Assembly (NCBI GenBank): GCA_035577545.1
Contig: DATLVI010000028.1
Coordinates: 62,001 to 126,000, forward strand
Direction: 5' to 3'
From: Verrucomicrobiia bacterium
Lineage (GTDB): Bacteria > Verrucomicrobiota > Verrucomicrobiia > Palsa-1439
Length of the DNA: 64,000 nucleotides
The translations under genes and the position numbers were made by a program. This document shows, piece by piece, positions 17,547-27,348 of the stretch. Each line of letters begins with the position of its first letter. Positions within the stretch are counted from its first letter, which is position 1. Under the pieces are notes generated by a model. It made no database searches and had not been told where the DNA came from. It saw only the letters and a list, made by a program, of their open reading frames with translations.

Positions 17547-17978
17547 TTACCTCATGATGCTGGTCGCCTTCACGAGGTAAGTATTCGGAGCATTACTGCC
17601 ATGGACGACCCACGGAATAATCAGACGGAGGTTATATTGGATCTCCACACTCGTATTGGTAACGCCGGACGTAACGTTCGTTTGACTAACGTTGACCGCG
17701 GTCACGTTATTGGGATTCAACATCGGCTGAACCTGTAGTTTCGCGAAGGCCTTGATATCATCGACGGTACGCGGCGGAGTTACCTGTAAGTTTGCCCATC
17801 GAGCAGTTATGACCGTTGCATTTCGAACCGTCATGTACGCGGCGAAAATGAATCCGAATTGGATAATGCCAAACAACAGCAACATCAGTGGCACCACGAC
17901 CAGGGAAAACTCGACAAGCGACGAACCCGATTGCCGTCTGCGCGACTTTCTGCAACTACCGTATTTTTGTCCATCCAT
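17547..17978 (-). CDS. TadE-like pseudopilin, first gene of the cluster
   Basis: A 143-residue TadE-family protein with the helix SSLVEFSLVVVPLMLLLFGIIQFGFIFAAYMTVRNATVITARWA. It is paralogous to the next gene, sharing the MTVRNAT box, SVQIQYDLPLVIPWV/EIQYNLRLIIPWV and the C-terminal (T/K)ATTIMR/ATSIMR ending. The pair begin the minus-strand unit reading away from the 0.6-kb gap that separates them from the sigma-like gene. Function as assembly pseudopilins of an Flp/Tad-type system is inferred from the family. Confidence 0.8.
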   Translation of the reverse strand: MDGQKYGSCRKSRRRQSGSSLVEFSLVVVPLMLLLFGIIQFGFIFAAYMTVRNATVITARWANLQVTPPRTVDDIKAFAKLQVQPMLNPNNVTAVNVSQTNVTSGVTNTSVEIQYNLRLIIPWVVHGSNAPNTYLVKATSIMR

Positions 17979-18222
17979 AACGAGCTATCCGCAAAATGTA
18001 CCATACCATATTCCCAATACGAGTCCATCCCAAACTACGAGAAATACGGGCGCTGGGAGGCGTTCACCTGCTTCGCCCCCGCTTGGACACGACTTTGACC
18101 ATTGCCAGATTGCGGCAAGTTCGCCGAGTAACCGGGCGCGACTCCGCCGTTGTTGCGGGATGGAGAGCCAGGCAGACGCACGGCCCCTCGGAAGGTCGGG
18201 CGCGTCTGTTTTCCAAAGCGGT

Positions 18223-18254
18223 TACCGACTGTTCAGCAAACTGAACAGTCGGTA
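18223..18254. promoter_or_regulatory. 14-bp-arm inverted repeat, possible operator
   Basis: Arms taccgactgttcag and ctgaacagtcggta are exact reverse complements around the 4-base loop caaa. No T-run follows on either strand, so it is not a typical intrinsic terminator. It lies about 245 bp upstream of the TadE start and 310 bp upstream of the sigma-like gene, so it could serve either direction as a protein-binding site. Confidence 0.6.
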
Positions 18255-18266
18255 TGTCCAATTGCA

Positions 18267-18284
18267 CTGGACACCGGTGTCCAG
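18267..18284. promoter_or_regulatory. Perfect 18-bp palindrome, possible operator
   Basis: ctggacaccggtgtccag is self-complementary with no loop, the form expected for a dimeric DNA-binding protein. It lies 12 bp from the preceding inverted repeat. Both sit midway between the divergent Tad and sigma/adhesin units. Confidence 0.6.
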
Positions 18285-18567
18285 AGTGTAAAGCTTCGTG
18301 AACACTCCGTCGGCCCGTTGTGATGCGGATTCACCCTCCGGCAAAATACTTCGACCACTTCGCCGTCGCGCAACCCCCACACCAACCGTTGGTTACGCAG
18401 TCATGATCCTGTAACCTCCAGAGCCTTATTTTTGTTGGCACAGCGGGCGCTAATATAGTTGAGGTTACCTGGAGAGGTGTGTCGTTGAGGTACGGGTTGC
18501 AGACAGGTTTCGTTTCGCCTGTTGTCGTGCATGACCGAAAATTGCGAACAGAGGTAGGGTGCTCTTT

Positions 18568-19128
18568 ATGACTGAAAACCAGATTGTCCGCCAATTACAT
18601 GGAATCGCGGGGAAGCTGACTCCCGATCCAGTTGTTCACATGGACCTGATGCAGGAGATGTTCGTGCACCTTGTCCAAATCCAAACGGCTGAAGCCGGCC
18701 AGACGTTGAGCTGGTATCTGAAGAGCTGCGAATTCCACGCGCGTAATTACCTTGAGCGCATCCGCAACGGTGCGCCTAACGAGAAGGCCCCTGCCGCCGG
18801 CAATAGTGAACCGCGCGGCGACAGCGCTTCTCACTCCTCAACGACCGTTGCGATCGAAATCCAGGGCGAACTGATTACCAATGAGACCGCCAACCGCATC
18901 ATCCCGCGGCTCTCGGACAAGCAACAGCAGATCCTCTTCCTGCTAATGAAGGGCTGCGGCGTCCGCGAAACGGGCCGCGAAGTCGGCATCACCCACCCCG
19001 CAGTCATCAAGCACCGCAAAAAAATCGCCCGCATCGCCCACGAACTTCTCCAGGAATCCGCAGGCGCAGCTGTCTCCCGGCACAACGGCACCAACGGAAA
19101 CGGCAACGGGGAAGGGCACGCCGCCTAG
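18568..19128 (+). CDS. Small sigma-70/ECF-like transcription regulator
   Basis: A 186-residue protein from ATG 18568, preceded by GAGGTAGGG at good spacing. The N-terminal half (HMDLMQEMFVHLVQ, TLSWYLKSCEFHARNYLERI) has the shape of sigma region 2. The second half, IPRLSDKQQQILFLLMKGCGVRETGREVGITHPAVIKHRKKIARIAHELL, is a region-4-like helix-turn-helix. The ending is an Asn/Gly-rich tail (NGTNGNGNGEGHAA) unusual for a sigma factor. It stops 5 bp before the giant PEP-CTERM gene, so the two are almost certainly co-transcribed. It could be an autoregulatory ECF sigma factor or an HTH regulator dedicated to that surface protein. No anti-sigma gene is seen. Confidence 0.7.
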   Translation: MTENQIVRQLHGIAGKLTPDPVVHMDLMQEMFVHLVQIQTAEAGQTLSWYLKSCEFHARNYLERIRNGAPNEKAPAAGNSEPRGDSASHSSTTVAIEIQGELITNETANRIIPRLSDKQQQILFLLMKGCGVRETGREVGITHPAVIKHRKKIARIAHELLQESAGAAVSRHNGTNGNGNGEGHAA

Positions 19129-19133
19129 GTCAG

Positions 19134-22100
19134 ATGAGGGTTCGGGGTTACATAGGGAGATTTGTCGTTTGGGCAAGCGCGGCCGTTGTGTTCGCCAACA
19201 CACTGCTTGCTGCTACGGTCAAATGGAACCAGGGCACGTTCAGTAGCAACGGCACCTTCGATCTGAACGACTCAGCCAATTGGACCGGCGGAGCCCCGGC
19301 CAATGGCAACAGTGTGTTCATGGTCTGGACCAGCAACCAAAACGGCAAAACCCAGACCATCACCAATGCTCCTTCGAGCACCTTTTTTGCGGACAGCCTG
19401 AGTCTAACAAACGCCAGCACCGCCAACAACGACAATGTCTCTGTGATTGTCAGCGGCATGGCGTTCTTCACCAACGGGGTCGGACAGATCAATTTCGGAG
19501 GGACCGCCGGATCCGGCGCCCTGAGCCTGCAATTCTCCAGCAATGTCACCTTCAAGACCCTCACGATGGGAGGTTCCGGCGGCTCCGGCGTCGGTACACT
19601 CACGCTGGCGGGGACCGCGTCAGGGAACACGATCGTCTTCACCAACGGTGTCGGCAACAGCTTCCTGAATATCAACGGCCCGCTTGGCCTGACCGGTGCC
19701 CTGATCGCCACCAATATCAACGCAACAAGCGCCGGTACGCTTGCGGGCAACGCGACGGTTGCTCAACTCATCCTTAACAATACCACCACCAACCGCTTCA
19801 CCATCTCCGGCTCCACGACAGTCACGGGCGCGGTCGCCAGCGTGGTTGGGGGCTTCACGCTCGCCAGTTCCGGTACCCTCAGTCTCGGCGGCAGTGGCGG
19901 CCTCATCATCAGCAACGTCGCCCCGCTCATCAACGGAACGCTCAACGTCTCCAACCAGACGCTCAATGCCAAGACCAACTGGGCCAATAGCGGCACGGTT
20001 CTGATCGCGGGCGGATTTGTCGTCGGCAACAATCTCACCAACAACGCAGGGGCGACCGTCCTCGGCTTCGGCACGCTCTCCAATCTTCTGGTCAACTCCG
20101 GCACCCTGACGGTTACGAACGGCACCCTCAATGTCACGACGGCACCCGTGCAAAATGGGATCGTCAACCTCGAATCGCTCGCCACGCTCAACGTTGTTCC
20201 CGCCTGGAGCAACACCGGTACTGTCAATCTGCGTGGCGGCACGCTTGCCGGCGGCAACGTCACCAACGCCGCCAGCGGCACAATGGCCGGCTTCGGCACC
20301 CTCTCGAATCTTGCTCAGAATCTCGGCGTACTCACCGCGAGCAATGGGACACTGACCGTGAGTGGTCTGCCCGTGCAAAACGGCACTGTTGGCGCAGCGA
20401 ACAATGGCATTCTCAATTACCTCCAGGACTGGACCAACAGCGGCACGCTCACCAATGCGGCGACGGGCACTGTCATCGGTGGCAGCATCACCAACGCTGC
20501 CGCGGGCACCATCAAGGGCGGCGGCTTCATCAACCCATTGCTCGTCAACCAGGGCCGCATGGACTTTGGCGGCACAGTTAGCAACAACTTCATTCAAACC
20601 GCCGGCAGCTTCACAGTCAGCGGCTCGGCGACGATCACCGGCAACGCCACCATCAGCGGCGGCGCGGTCAACCTCGTCGGCAACAAGCTCACCGCCGGCC
20701 AGTTCGTGGTCACGGGCAGCGGCCTGCTCACCAACAGCGTCACCGGCGCGACCCTCAACGGCGGCATCACCAATGCTGGCACCGTCTCGTTCTTTAGCGA
20801 TGTGTTCGTCAACGGTCCGGTCACCAACACCGGCACGTGGTTCCAGAAGGGCGTCATCAGCAACGACGTCGTCAACTCCGGCACTTTCAGCCTGTTTAAG
20901 AACAGTGTCAACCCGCTGATCACCGGCGGCATCCTCAACAGCGGCTCGCTCATTTTCGACAACAACAATTCCCCGACCGTCAACGGCTCGATCACCAACA
21001 CCGGCTCCGTTGCCTTCAACGCCGTGGTCGGTGGCAACTACGTGCAGACCGCCGGCAGCCTGACCATCAATCAGTCAGCGGGCAATGCCGTGGTCAAGGG
21101 CACGGCCAGCATCAGCGGCGGCACGTTCGACTTGAACGGCAAGACGTACTCCAACGGCCTGATGGTCGTCAGCGGCTTGGGCGTACTCACCAACTCCGTG
21201 GCCGGCGCGACGTTTAGCGGCGGCCTCAGCAATGCCAACGTCGTGGCCGTCACCGCCGATACATTCTTCAACGGCCCGATCACCAATACCGGGTCTTTCT
21301 TCCTCCAGGGCGCCATCAGCAACAGCTTCGTCAATTCGGGCACCGTCAAACTCAACAACGATGCGACGATCACCGGCGTCGCCAGCATCACGGCCGGCCT
21401 GTTCAATCTGAACGGGATGGATTTGTTCAACAGCGCGATGAGCCTTACCGGTGGCAGCGTGTTGACGAACACCGTTGCCGGCGCCAGTGTGAATGGCGGT
21501 ATTTCCAACGCGGCCACAATTTCTGTCTCCACCGACACGTTCTTCAAAGGCACGGTGACCAACACCGGCGCGTTCTTCTTTCAGGGCGCGATCAGCAATA
21601 ACCTGGTCAGTTCGGGCACGGTCTTTCTCAACAACAATGCGACCATCACCGGCACCGCCAGCATTACTGCCGGCACGTTCGATCTAAACGGCCGAATCCT
21701 GACCAACGCCCTGATGGTCGTTAGCGGCTCGGGCGTGCTCACCAACTCGGTCGCTGGCGCAACGCTCCGCGGCAGCGCCAACCTCCAGAACGCTTTCCTC
21801 TCAGGCTCCACGGTGACCAACGCCGGGATTCTCTCAGGCTCGGGCACGATCTCGGCATCGCTCGTCAACGCCGCTGGCGGCTCGCTCACCGCGACCAACG
21901 GCAAATTGACCGTGACCGCCGCGCCGGTGCAAAACGGCGCTGTCAACGTCGCCACCTCGGGCAAGCTCGACGTGGCCCAAGCCTGGCAAAATAACGGTAC
22001 CGTGAACATGCTCGGCGGCACGCTCGTTGACGGCGATACAACCAACACGGCATCGGGCACGGTGATCGGCTTCGGCACCATTTCAAATCTCATGGTCAAT

Positions 22101-25100
22101 CTGGGCACACTGACCGCGACCAACGGCACGCTGCTGTTGGCTGGTGCCCCCGTGCAAAATGGCGCCGTCAACATCGCCACCTCAGGCAAGCTCGATGTGA
22201 CCCAGGATTGGCAAAACAACGGCTCCATCAATATGCAGGGCGGATTCCTCGTGGACGGCACGCTGACCAACCTGGCCGGCCACACCGTCACCGGCTTCGG
22301 CACAATCTCCAATCTCCTCGTCAATTCCGGCATATTGATCGCCACCAACGGAACGTTGAACCTGGTCGCCAAGCCGTCGGGTAACGGCACAATCAACATC
22401 ATGTCCTCCGGCACGTTGAACGTCACTCCCGACTGGCAGAACGGCGGCATGCTGAATCTGCGGGGCGGGACGTTGGCTGGCGGAAACTTCACCAACGCCG
22501 CCGGCTCGGTGCTGACAGGCGTCGGCACCATCTCAAGTCTCCTTGTCAACTCCGGCACGTTGACGGCGACCAACGGCACGCTGACGCTCGCACTGGCCCC
22601 CGTCCAAAACGGCACTGTCAACATCGCCAACGCAGCCACTCTAAATGTCGTTCCCGCTTGGGCGAACTCCGCTGCGGGTACCGTCGTGCTCGGCGGCGGG
22701 GTGCTCACGGGCGGCACGTTCACCGTGGACGGCACTGTAAGCGGCAACGGTACCATTGCCGCCAATCTCAGCCTCGGGGCCAAAACTCTCACGGTCAGTG
22801 GTGGTCAACTGAACTTGAGTGGTAACACTACGATCAGTAGTGGCACGGTTGCGGGCGGCCCGACACGAAATCTTGGTACAATCACCGGATTCGGGAGCTT
22901 CACGGGGGCGCTAGTCAACGACCGCCGCGTCAACGTCACGAACGGCATGCTCAGCGTCGCGAGTGCCTTCACGCAGAATGGCACCGTCACCATCGCTGCC
23001 GCCAGCACGCTAAACGTAGCCCCCAATTGGGCCAACGCCGGCACGATTCTCATGAGCGGCGGAATACTCGCCGGGGGCACCACCACCAACAACGCCGGTG
23101 CCAGCCTCACGGGCTTTGGAACCATTTCCAACCAGTTCATCAACCTCGGCACGATGACGGCCACCAACGGCACGTTGCTGGTGTTCGACGTGCCGACTCA
23201 GTCAGGGACCATAAACATCGTCACTACGGGCGTGTTCCAGGTCAGCGGGGCGTTGACGAACTCCGGCACGATTACCATCAATTCGGGCGGTTCTCTGACC
23301 GGCGCCAACATCGTGTTGAATACCGGCACGATCAACGCCAACGCCTCCAGCAGCATCAGCGGCGCGGTCATTATCATCAACGGCGGGATCGTCTCGGGCG
23401 GTGCGAGCAACGCGATCAACAGCGGCACGATCGTCGTTAACAGCACGGGCGTACTCCAAAGCCAGTTTCAGACGGCGCTGGACTCCGCCGTGATCACGGT
23501 CAACACCAACGGCACATTGCGGTTCAACGTCAGCGCGCAAAACCCAGGCAACGCCATCACTTTAAACAGCGGCGCCATCGTCGAAGCCAACGCGGCCCTG
23601 ACATTGAACAGCGCCAACGTCGCACTGCCGACGGCAGGGCTGATCGTATTCAATGGCACTTCCGGCATCACGATCAGCAACGCGTATCCCGCACTCACAG
23701 GCGACATTACGTTCGATGGAAGCAACACCAACGTCACCATCGGTTCCATAGCCGAAACCGGCGGCTCGCACAGCCTGACGAAGAACGGTACCGGCGCTCT
23801 CAACCTGATCGGGGCCGACAGCTATTCGGGCGGCACGGTCGTCAACGCCGGGACACTCAACGCCAATGCGACCGGAGCCCTGGACTCGGCCCCTCTCACG
23901 GTCAACGGCGGTGCCGCCAATCTCAACGCCAGCAACACCATGACCGGCGGCGCCACGTCGGTCAATGGCGGCGTGTTGAACGCCAACGCGGTGGGTGCGC
24001 TCGGTAGCGGCACGCTCACGATGAACGGCGGGACGGTCGGTATGAACGCGACCAATGCCTACACTGGCTCTGCGGACATGACCGTCGGCTCATTGGCCAC
24101 GCTGGTCACGACGGTCAAGGGCGGCACACCGTTTGGCGCGGCGACGATCTACAACTACGGCACGCTGGCCATTAGCGGTGTGAACGGTTCGATGGTCGGC
24201 AACACCAACAACGTGGTCTTCCAGCCCGGCAGCACGTTGTTTATCGATCAGACCGGCCAGACCAATGGCAGCAGTTACGATCGTTGGGGCGATTCACAAG
24301 CGATTGCGCTGAATGGCTCGACATTGATGCTCCGCGGCATTGCCAGCAGTAACGCTGCGGCCGAAACCGTGGGCAATGTCAGTTTTGCTGGCGGAAGCCA
24401 GATAGCCCTCACCGATCAGGGAGGCGGCGTCAGCCTCGTCATCAACAGTAACCTGACCCGCGTCGGCCGGGCCACGCTGGACATTGATCCGAGCGCAACA
24501 CTGACGGGCATCGTACTCAGTGGCAGCGTCAACGCCGCGCGGTTGGTCGTCAACAGCCCGCTGGCCACCAGCAATGGCATGGTTGCCGCGTATTTTGTGG
24601 ATGTGGCAAACAACACGTTCCTGAATTACGTGCGGTCGGGAAGCTCGACCGGCTTGGTGGACGCTGTCGCCACCGTAGCCGATATCGATACGGCTGTCGC
24701 CACCAACAACGTGCTGGTGCAAGGCTCCAGCGGAAACCAAGTGAGCCACGATTTGAGCCTGTGGTCGTTGCGCGCTCTGAAGGACATCGCCAGCACCGGC
24801 GGGCAACATACCATCACCGACGGCAGTGGGGGGTTGATCATCGGCGGCAACTTCACGGTCAGTCCGAATCTCGCGTTCAATTCGGCTGAAGCGCTGGTCT
24901 TTGTCAGTAGCGGCAATACCGGTACGCTGGCCGGCAATATCAGCGGCAGCAACGGCTTCACGAAATTTGGTATGGGCAATCTTGTCCTCAGCGCCAGCGC
25001 CAATACGTTTAGCGGTCCCACGACGATCAACGAGGGATTGCTCCGCGTCGTCACTGGCGGCAACGGCCTGGCCAATACCAATGAATTAACCGTCGGCAAC

Positions 25101-27260
25101 GCGGGCACATTCGATATGAACGTGAACCAGGTGATTGGCGGGTTGGCTGACTTGGGGACCGTGACCAACAGCACGGCCATCGCGCGCTCGCTGACCATCC
25201 TCAACACCAACACGTTTGTCTTCTCCGGCACGATCGCTGGTCCGCTTAGCCTGACCAAACAGGGCCTCGCGACGCAGACGCTGGCGGGGGCGAACAGTTA
25301 CACGGGCCAGACAACGGTCGCGGCGGGCACACTGCTGGTGCATGGGTCGCTCAACAACGCCGGAGGAACAGTCACCGTGAACTCCGGCGCGACGCTCGGC
25401 GGCACCGGCACCGTCAGCCGCGCCGTTGTGGTCAACGCGGGCGGCGCCATCCTGGTCAACAACGGTGCAGCGCCGTTCACGCTGAATGGCGGGTCAGTGT
25501 TTAACAGCGGCGTGATTACTGCCAACCTCGGGCAACTGATTATCGGTGGCGTGTTCACCAACGCCGGTACGTTCAGCGCGCTCAACGGCAGCGTGGGCAC
25601 GATCTCCTCGGCGATGTTCAATTCCGGAAGTATGCTCCTGGATGCCAGCACCCTGAATGCGGCGCTGTCGTGGCGCAACACAGGCACACTGAACCTGGTG
25701 AACGGCACGCTCCTCGGCGGTGCTCTGACCAACGCGGGCAGGGTCAGCGGGTCGGGCACAATCGGTTCGTCTGTCATCAACAACAGCGGCGCGACCATCA
25801 CTGCTTCCGGCGGAGGCACATTGACATTGACGGCCATCCCCCTCCAGAACGGCCTCGTCAATATCCTTGGCACCCTCAACGTAGCCTCCGCTTGGAGCAA
25901 CGGGAACGCGGGCACGGTCACCATCAATGGCGGCGTCCTCACGGGCGGCACATTCACGGTGGATGGCGCGGTCACGGGCAACGGTACCATCTCTGCGAAC
26001 ATGGTGATCGGCAACGCCAAGACGGTCACCGTCAACGGTGGGCAGATGAACCTCACCGCGTTGACCACGATGGGCGGCGGAATCATCAACGGCGGTCCCG
26101 GGGTAAATAATTTTGGAACAATGTCGGGGGCCGGTACCATTAGCGCTACATTGGCTAATACCGGTTATATTCGCGCCACGAACGGGTTGCTGTTCGTGCA
26201 AACATTGGCTGGCAATCAGGCGGCAGGCATCCTGGAAGCCAGCGCGGGTGCAACATTGGCTATCAATGGGACCACAGCATGGCTGAACAACGGCCAGCTC
26301 ACTGTCTCGGGTGGCACGGTCATCGGCGGCGCCATCAGCAATAACGCGTCCAAAGTCATCAGCGGCTTCGGCACCATTAGTCCCAATGTCTATAACAGTG
26401 GCCAGGTCCTGGTGAACAATCCCGGCCAGGTGCTCACCTTGAACAATTCCCTGGTCAACCTCGCCGGCGGCGTTGTCGCTGCCAACACAGGCAGCCTCGC
26501 CATCAACGGCACTTTCACCAATGCTGGCACCTTGAACATGGTCCATAGCGTTGGGACGTTCTCGGGCGCTGTCGTCAACAGTGGTGCGTGGATCACGGAT
26601 CCGACGATCAATGTTTTCCAGAACACGTACACGGTCACCAGCAGCGGGTTCATACAGTCCAGCGCTGGCGACGTGTACATCTTCACCAACAACGCGACGA
26701 CGGCGGCCAATTTCATCAACGTGAGCACCAACAAGTCCCAATACGACACCCGGGCCAGTGATTTCGTGTTCGCCAATACGTTGGGTCTCACACAGGTATT
26801 TGCCGCCGCGGGCCACGACTTCGGACCGGCGGCGTCGATGGCCACGAACCGGATCGAAGGCCTCAACGCCGATCCCTTCTCACTCCCTCAGTACAGCAAC
26901 AACTTTGCGCTCGGCACGCTGGAAATCTCGGACTTCACCACCGTACGGGTGACCGACGCGTTCAGTACGCTGGGCCCCGGTACGAATGACGGGTTCGAAG
27001 CCGCCCTCTATTTGGACAATCTCTTCCTCGGGTCGAATTCATTGCTGCTGATCGGAAGTAATGTGCAGCTCTATTTCATCAATTCCAACAGCTGGAGCAT
27101 GGCCAACGTCCAACTCGAGGGGAATCCGAACTTCGATAACTCCCTCAACGGGATACACCAGCTTGCGGTCATACCCGAGCCGAGTGTCGTTCTGCTGTGG
27201 TTGAGCGGCATCACCACTCTCTGCGCCGCCCGCCGGCGGCAAGCGCGTGCCCGGCAATAG
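19134..27260 (+). CDS. Giant autotransporter-repeat-rich surface protein with PEP-CTERM anchor
   Basis: A 2708-residue secreted protein. Residues 1-27 are a signal peptide. The body is Asn/Thr/Gly/Ser-rich and repetitive. One repeat type (TNSVAGATxxGGxxNA, NGPxTNTGxFxxQGAISN) covers roughly 490-870. A second type (APVQNGxVNI, GFGTISNLLVNSGTLTATNG; about 85 residues) lies near 340 and again at 930-1350. Three canonical autotransporter-associated beta-strand repeats occur near 1547 (LTKNGTGALNLIGADSYSGG), 1941 and 2039. It ends in IPEPSVVLLWLSG...AARRRQARARQ (about 2678-2708), a PEP-CTERM signal recognised by exosortase, in place of an outer-membrane beta-barrel. It is probably a long beta-helical fibre in the cell envelope or matrix. 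An exosortase is not in the window. Confidence 0.9.
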   Translation: MRVRGYIGRFVVWASAAVVFANTLLAATVKWNQGTFSSNGTFDLNDSANWTGGAPANGNSVFMVWTSNQNGKTQTITNAPSSTFFADSLSLTNASTANNDNVSVIVSGMAFFTNGVGQINFGGTAGSGALSLQFSSNVTFKTLTMGGSGGSGVGTLTLAGTASGNTIVFTNGVGNSFLNINGPLGLTGALIATNINATSAGTLAGNATVAQLILNNTTTNRFTISGSTTVTGAVASVVGGFTLASSGTLSLGGSGGLIISNVAPLINGTLNVSNQTLNAKTNWANSGTVLIAGGFVVGNNLTNNAGATVLGFGTLSNLLVNSGTLTVTNGTLNVTTAPVQNGIVNLESLATLNVVPAWSNTGTVNLRGGTLAGGNVTNAASGTMAGFGTLSNLAQNLGVLTASNGTLTVSGLPVQNGTVGAANNGILNYLQDWTNSGTLTNAATGTVIGGSITNAAAGTIKGGGFINPLLVNQGRMDFGGTVSNNFIQTAGSFTVSGSATITGNATISGGAVNLVGNKLTAGQFVVTGSGLLTNSVTGATLNGGITNAGTVSFFSDVFVNGPVTNTGTWFQKGVISNDVVNSGTFSLFKNSVNPLITGGILNSGSLIFDNNNSPTVNGSITNTGSVAFNAVVGGNYVQTAGSLTINQSAGNAVVKGTASISGGTFDLNGKTYSNGLMVVSGLGVLTNSVAGATFSGGLSNANVVAVTADTFFNGPITNTGSFFLQGAISNSFVNSGTVKLNNDATITGVASITAGLFNLNGMDLFNSAMSLTGGSVLTNTVAGASVNGGISNAATISVSTDTFFKGTVTNTGAFFFQGAISNNLVSSGTVFLNNNATITGTASITAGTFDLNGRILTNALMVVSGSGVLTNSVAGATLRGSANLQNAFLSGSTVTNAGILSGSGTISASLVNAAGGSLTATNGKLTVTAAPVQNGAVNVATSGKLDVAQAWQNNGTVNMLGGTLVDGDTTNTASGTVIGFGTISNLMVNLGTLTATNGTLLLAGAPVQNGAVNIATSGKLDVTQDWQNNGSINMQGGFLVDGTLTNLAGHTVTGFGTISNLLVNSGILIATNGTLNLVAKPSGNGTINIMSSGTLNVTPDWQNGGMLNLRGGTLAGGNFTNAAGSVLTGVGTISSLLVNSGTLTATNGTLTLALAPVQNGTVNIANAATLNVVPAWANSAAGTVVLGGGVLTGGTFTVDGTVSGNGTIAANLSLGAKTLTVSGGQLNLSGNTTISSGTVAGGPTRNLGTITGFGSFTGALVNDRRVNVTNGMLSVASAFTQNGTVTIAAASTLNVAPNWANAGTILMSGGILAGGTTTNNAGASLTGFGTISNQFINLGTMTATNGTLLVFDVPTQSGTINIVTTGVFQVSGALTNSGTITINSGGSLTGANIVLNTGTINANASSSISGAVIIINGGIVSGGASNAINSGTIVVNSTGVLQSQFQTALDSAVITVNTNGTLRFNVSAQNPGNAITLNSGAIVEANAALTLNSANVALPTAGLIVFNGTSGITISNAYPALTGDITFDGSNTNVTIGSIAETGGSHSLTKNGTGALNLIGADSYSGGTVVNAGTLNANATGALDSAPLTVNGGAANLNASNTMTGGATSVNGGVLNANAVGALGSGTLTMNGGTVGMNATNAYTGSADMTVGSLATLVTTVKGGTPFGAATIYNYGTLAISGVNGSMVGNTNNVVFQPGSTLFIDQTGQTNGSSYDRWGDSQAIALNGSTLMLRGIASSNAAAETVGNVSFAGGSQIALTDQGGGVSLVINSNLTRVGRATLDIDPSATLTGIVLSGSVNAARLVVNSPLATSNGMVAAYFVDVANNTFLNYVRSGSSTGLVDAVATVADIDTAVATNNVLVQGSSGNQVSHDLSLWSLRALKDIASTGGQHTITDGSGGLIIGGNFTVSPNLAFNSAEALVFVSSGNTGTLAGNISGSNGFTKFGMGNLVLSASANTFSGPTTINEGLLRVVTGGNGLANTNELTVGNAGTFDMNVNQVIGGLADLGTVTNSTAIARSLTILNTNTFVFSGTIAGPLSLTKQGLATQTLAGANSYTGQTTVAAGTLLVHGSLNNAGGTVTVNSGATLGGTGTVSRAVVVNAGGAILVNNGAAPFTLNGGSVFNSGVITANLGQLIIGGVFTNAGTFSALNGSVGTISSAMFNSGSMLLDASTLNAALSWRNTGTLNLVNGTLLGGALTNAGRVSGSGTIGSSVINNSGATITASGGGTLTLTAIPLQNGLVNILGTLNVASAWSNGNAGTVTINGGVLTGGTFTVDGAVTGNGTISANMVIGNAKTVTVNGGQMNLTALTTMGGGIINGGPGVNNFGTMSGAGTISATLANTGYIRATNGLLFVQTLAGNQAAGILEASAGATLAINGTTAWLNNGQLTVSGGTVIGGAISNNASKVISGFGTISPNVYNSGQVLVNNPGQVLTLNNSLVNLAGGVVAANTGSLAINGTFTNAGTLNMVHSVGTFSGAVVNSGAWITDPTINVFQNTYTVTSSGFIQSSAGDVYIFTNNATTAANFINVSTNKSQYDTRASDFVFANTLGLTQVFAAAGHDFGPAASMATNRIEGLNADPFSLPQYSNNFALGTLEISDFTTVRVTDAFSTLGPGTNDGFEAALYLDNLFLGSNSLLLIGSNVQLYFINSNSWSMANVQLEGNPNFDNSLNGIHQLAVIPEPSVVLLWLSGITTLCAARRRQARARQ

Positions 27261-27348
27261 CATCGGGTCCATCGAGTGCCGGCGGTGGCGCCCAGTCGGT
27301 CGTGATTTCCAGTCGTGACAACCCCGGCTCGACAGGTAAACTGCGGGC

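Larger units (their letters stand above)
17979..18567. other. Intergenic region between divergent units, with palindromes
   Basis: No coding frame is convincing in these 589 bp. It holds two strong inverted repeats (18223-18254 and 18267-18284) and a weaker one (gtaacctc at 18411-18418 with gaggttac at 18463-18470). A TTTTTG...TAATAT pair 16 bp apart near 18.43-18.46 kb could be a sigma-70 promoter for the sigma-like gene, but this is weak. Confidence 0.55.

Noticed and set aside
18430-18460. Possible sigma-54 promoter (TTGGCAC) before the sigma-like gene
   Set aside because: The -12 GC element (TTGC) is missing at the required spacing.
19148-26816. Many long open frames antisense to the giant gene, several of 150-440 residues
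   Set aside because: They arise from the GC-rich third positions and the repetitive Asn/Thr/Gly codons of the real gene. Their translations are low-complexity Val/Pro/Leu or Arg/Asp-rich with no family resemblance.
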